This document shows positions 63,475-64,000 of a stretch of 64,000 bases of DNA, in pieces. Location of the stretch: positions 2,411,858-2,475,857 of the forward strand of contig NZ_CP007203.1 of assembly GCF_000340565.2 (NCBI RefSeq), written 5' to 3'. The notes below the pieces were generated by a model that was given only the letters and a program-made list of their open reading frames with translations, was not told the DNA's origin and made no database searches. The DNA comes from Nodularia spumigena CCY9414. GTDB lineage: Bacteria; Cyanobacteriota; Cyanobacteriia; Cyanobacteriales; Nostocaceae. The first letter of the stretch is position 1. Each line of letters starts with the position of its first letter. A program made the position numbers and the translations under genes.

Positions 63475-64000
63475 ATGTCAATACCATTACTGAATTATTC
63501 ATATACCACGCAAAATCAGCGTGTAGAAGGTTACGAAGTACCCAACGAAGACACGCCCACCATGTATCGGTTAGCTGCTGCTACCTCAGATACAGATATT
63601 GATGCCATTATCTGGGCAGCATATCGGCAAATCTTTAGCGAACACTTAATCATTGCCAGTAATCGCCAAAAGTTTCTGGAATCTCAACTGCGGAATCGGG
63701 CAATTAACGTCCGCGATTTTATCCGGGGATTGGGTAAATCGGAAGTTTACCGCACACAAGTAGCAGATATTAATACCAACTACCGCTTAGTTGACATCAC
63801 CTTAAAGCGGTTTGTCGGACGCGCCGCCTACAACAAAGACGAAGAAATTGCTTGGTCTATTGTGATTGGTACAAAAGGATTACACGGTTTCATCGATACC
63901 TTGTTAGATAGTGAAGAATATCTGCAAAACTTTGGTGATGACATCGTACCTTTTCAACGCCGTCGCTATAAAGACAGACCCTTTAACTTAGTTAATCCTC
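63475..64000 (+). CDS. cpcG: Phycobilisome rod-core linker, partial
   Basis: Begins ATG at 63475 with AAGGAAAA upstream and runs off the window. Visible residues (about 175) start [17 protein letters not shown] and include the PBS_linker_poly domain with [27 protein letters not shown] and [15 protein letters not shown]. This is the rod-core linker that connects rods to the allophycocyanin core. Nostocales often carry several cpcG copies in tandem; later ones would be outside the window. Confidence 0.93.
   Translation, partial: MSIPLLNYSYTTQNQRVEGYEVPNEDTPTMYRLAAATSDTDIDAIIWAAYRQIFSEHLIIASNRQKFLESQLRNRAINVRDFIRGLGKSEVYRTQVADINTNYRLVDITLKRFVGRAAYNKDEEIAWSIVIGTKGLHGFIDTLLDSEEYLQNFGDDIVPFQRRRYKDRPFNLVNP

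Noticed and set aside
63336-63602. 88-codon frame across the cpcF-cpcG junction
   Set aside because: It overlaps the end of cpcF and the beginning of cpcG in another frame and has no homologue I recognise.

Overview
The window reads as chromosomal DNA of a filamentous, heterocyst-type cyanobacterium (order Nostocales). The evidence is the phycocyanin operon at the right end, carotenoid genes crtP-crtB, cyanobacterial NdhD, sucrose synthase, a PatA-like regulator, very frequent HIP1 octamers (GCGATCGC), and heptanucleotide STRR arrays. A nirA-nrtP-narB cluster with a permease-type nitrate transporter fits Nostoc/Nodularia-like strains. The genus is inference and I would not go further.

Layout. 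1-8.9 kb: a PsiE-family membrane protein beside an RND-pump relic, thioredoxin reductase, then the nitrate assimilation cluster on the minus strand (nitrite reductase, nitrate permease, nitrate reductase). 8.9-16 kb: ndhD overlapping a Tat/lipobox Rieske protein, a HEAT-repeat protein, a predicted outer-membrane protein, an unknown membrane-anchored protein and a Leu/Ile/Val-type binding lipoprotein. 16-19 kb: tRNA-Ser and crtP-crtB. 19.5-23.6 kb: a glycosyltransferase, a methyltransferase, a 2OG-Fe(II) oxygenase and a GH3 hexosaminidase. 23.6-32.2 kb: His-rich CsoR-type repressor, HtrA protease, aldo/keto reductase, a CNNM/CorC protein with a repeat-coded tail, and mfd. 32.3-34.5 kb: an accessory pocket with an orphan antitoxin and dead toxin remnant, an intact vapBC-like pair and transposase debris. 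34.6-45.3 kb: siroheme genes (cobA and a chelatase), tRNA-His, susA, a peptidoglycan-binding protein, a Ca2+/H+ antiporter and a GH57/DUF3536 enzyme. 45.5-58.7 kb: HNH nuclease, dynamin-like GTPase, RNA methyltransferase, a DUF2157/GDYXXLXY pair, an FAD monooxygenase, a methyltransferase split by a mobile element, a PatA-like regulator and an RluD-type synthase. 59.4-64 kb: cpcB-A-C-D-E-F-G, with cpcG running off the end.

The genes work together in a few evident ways. cobA and the chelatase make siroheme, the cofactor of the nearby NirA. crtB and crtP catalyse consecutive carotenoid steps. cpcBA with linkers cpcC/D/G and lyase cpcE/F build phycobilisome rods.

The most striking layer is repetitive DNA. 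A family of short non-autonomous elements carries terminal repeats AGGACTTACGC...GCGTAAGTCCT, and six copies show perfect 5-bp target duplications. One copy splits a methyltransferase gene, one sits in a vestigial Doc-like toxin, and partial copies supply the C-terminal tails of NarB and an oxygenase. Independently, in-frame heptamer arrays lie inside nirA, narB and mfd, and a 39-bp x 8 array forms the tail of a CNNM protein. I found no CRISPR array, prophage or complete insertion sequence. The candidates for something new are the mobile family with its modular interiors and the repeat-coded protein segments, not a defence system.
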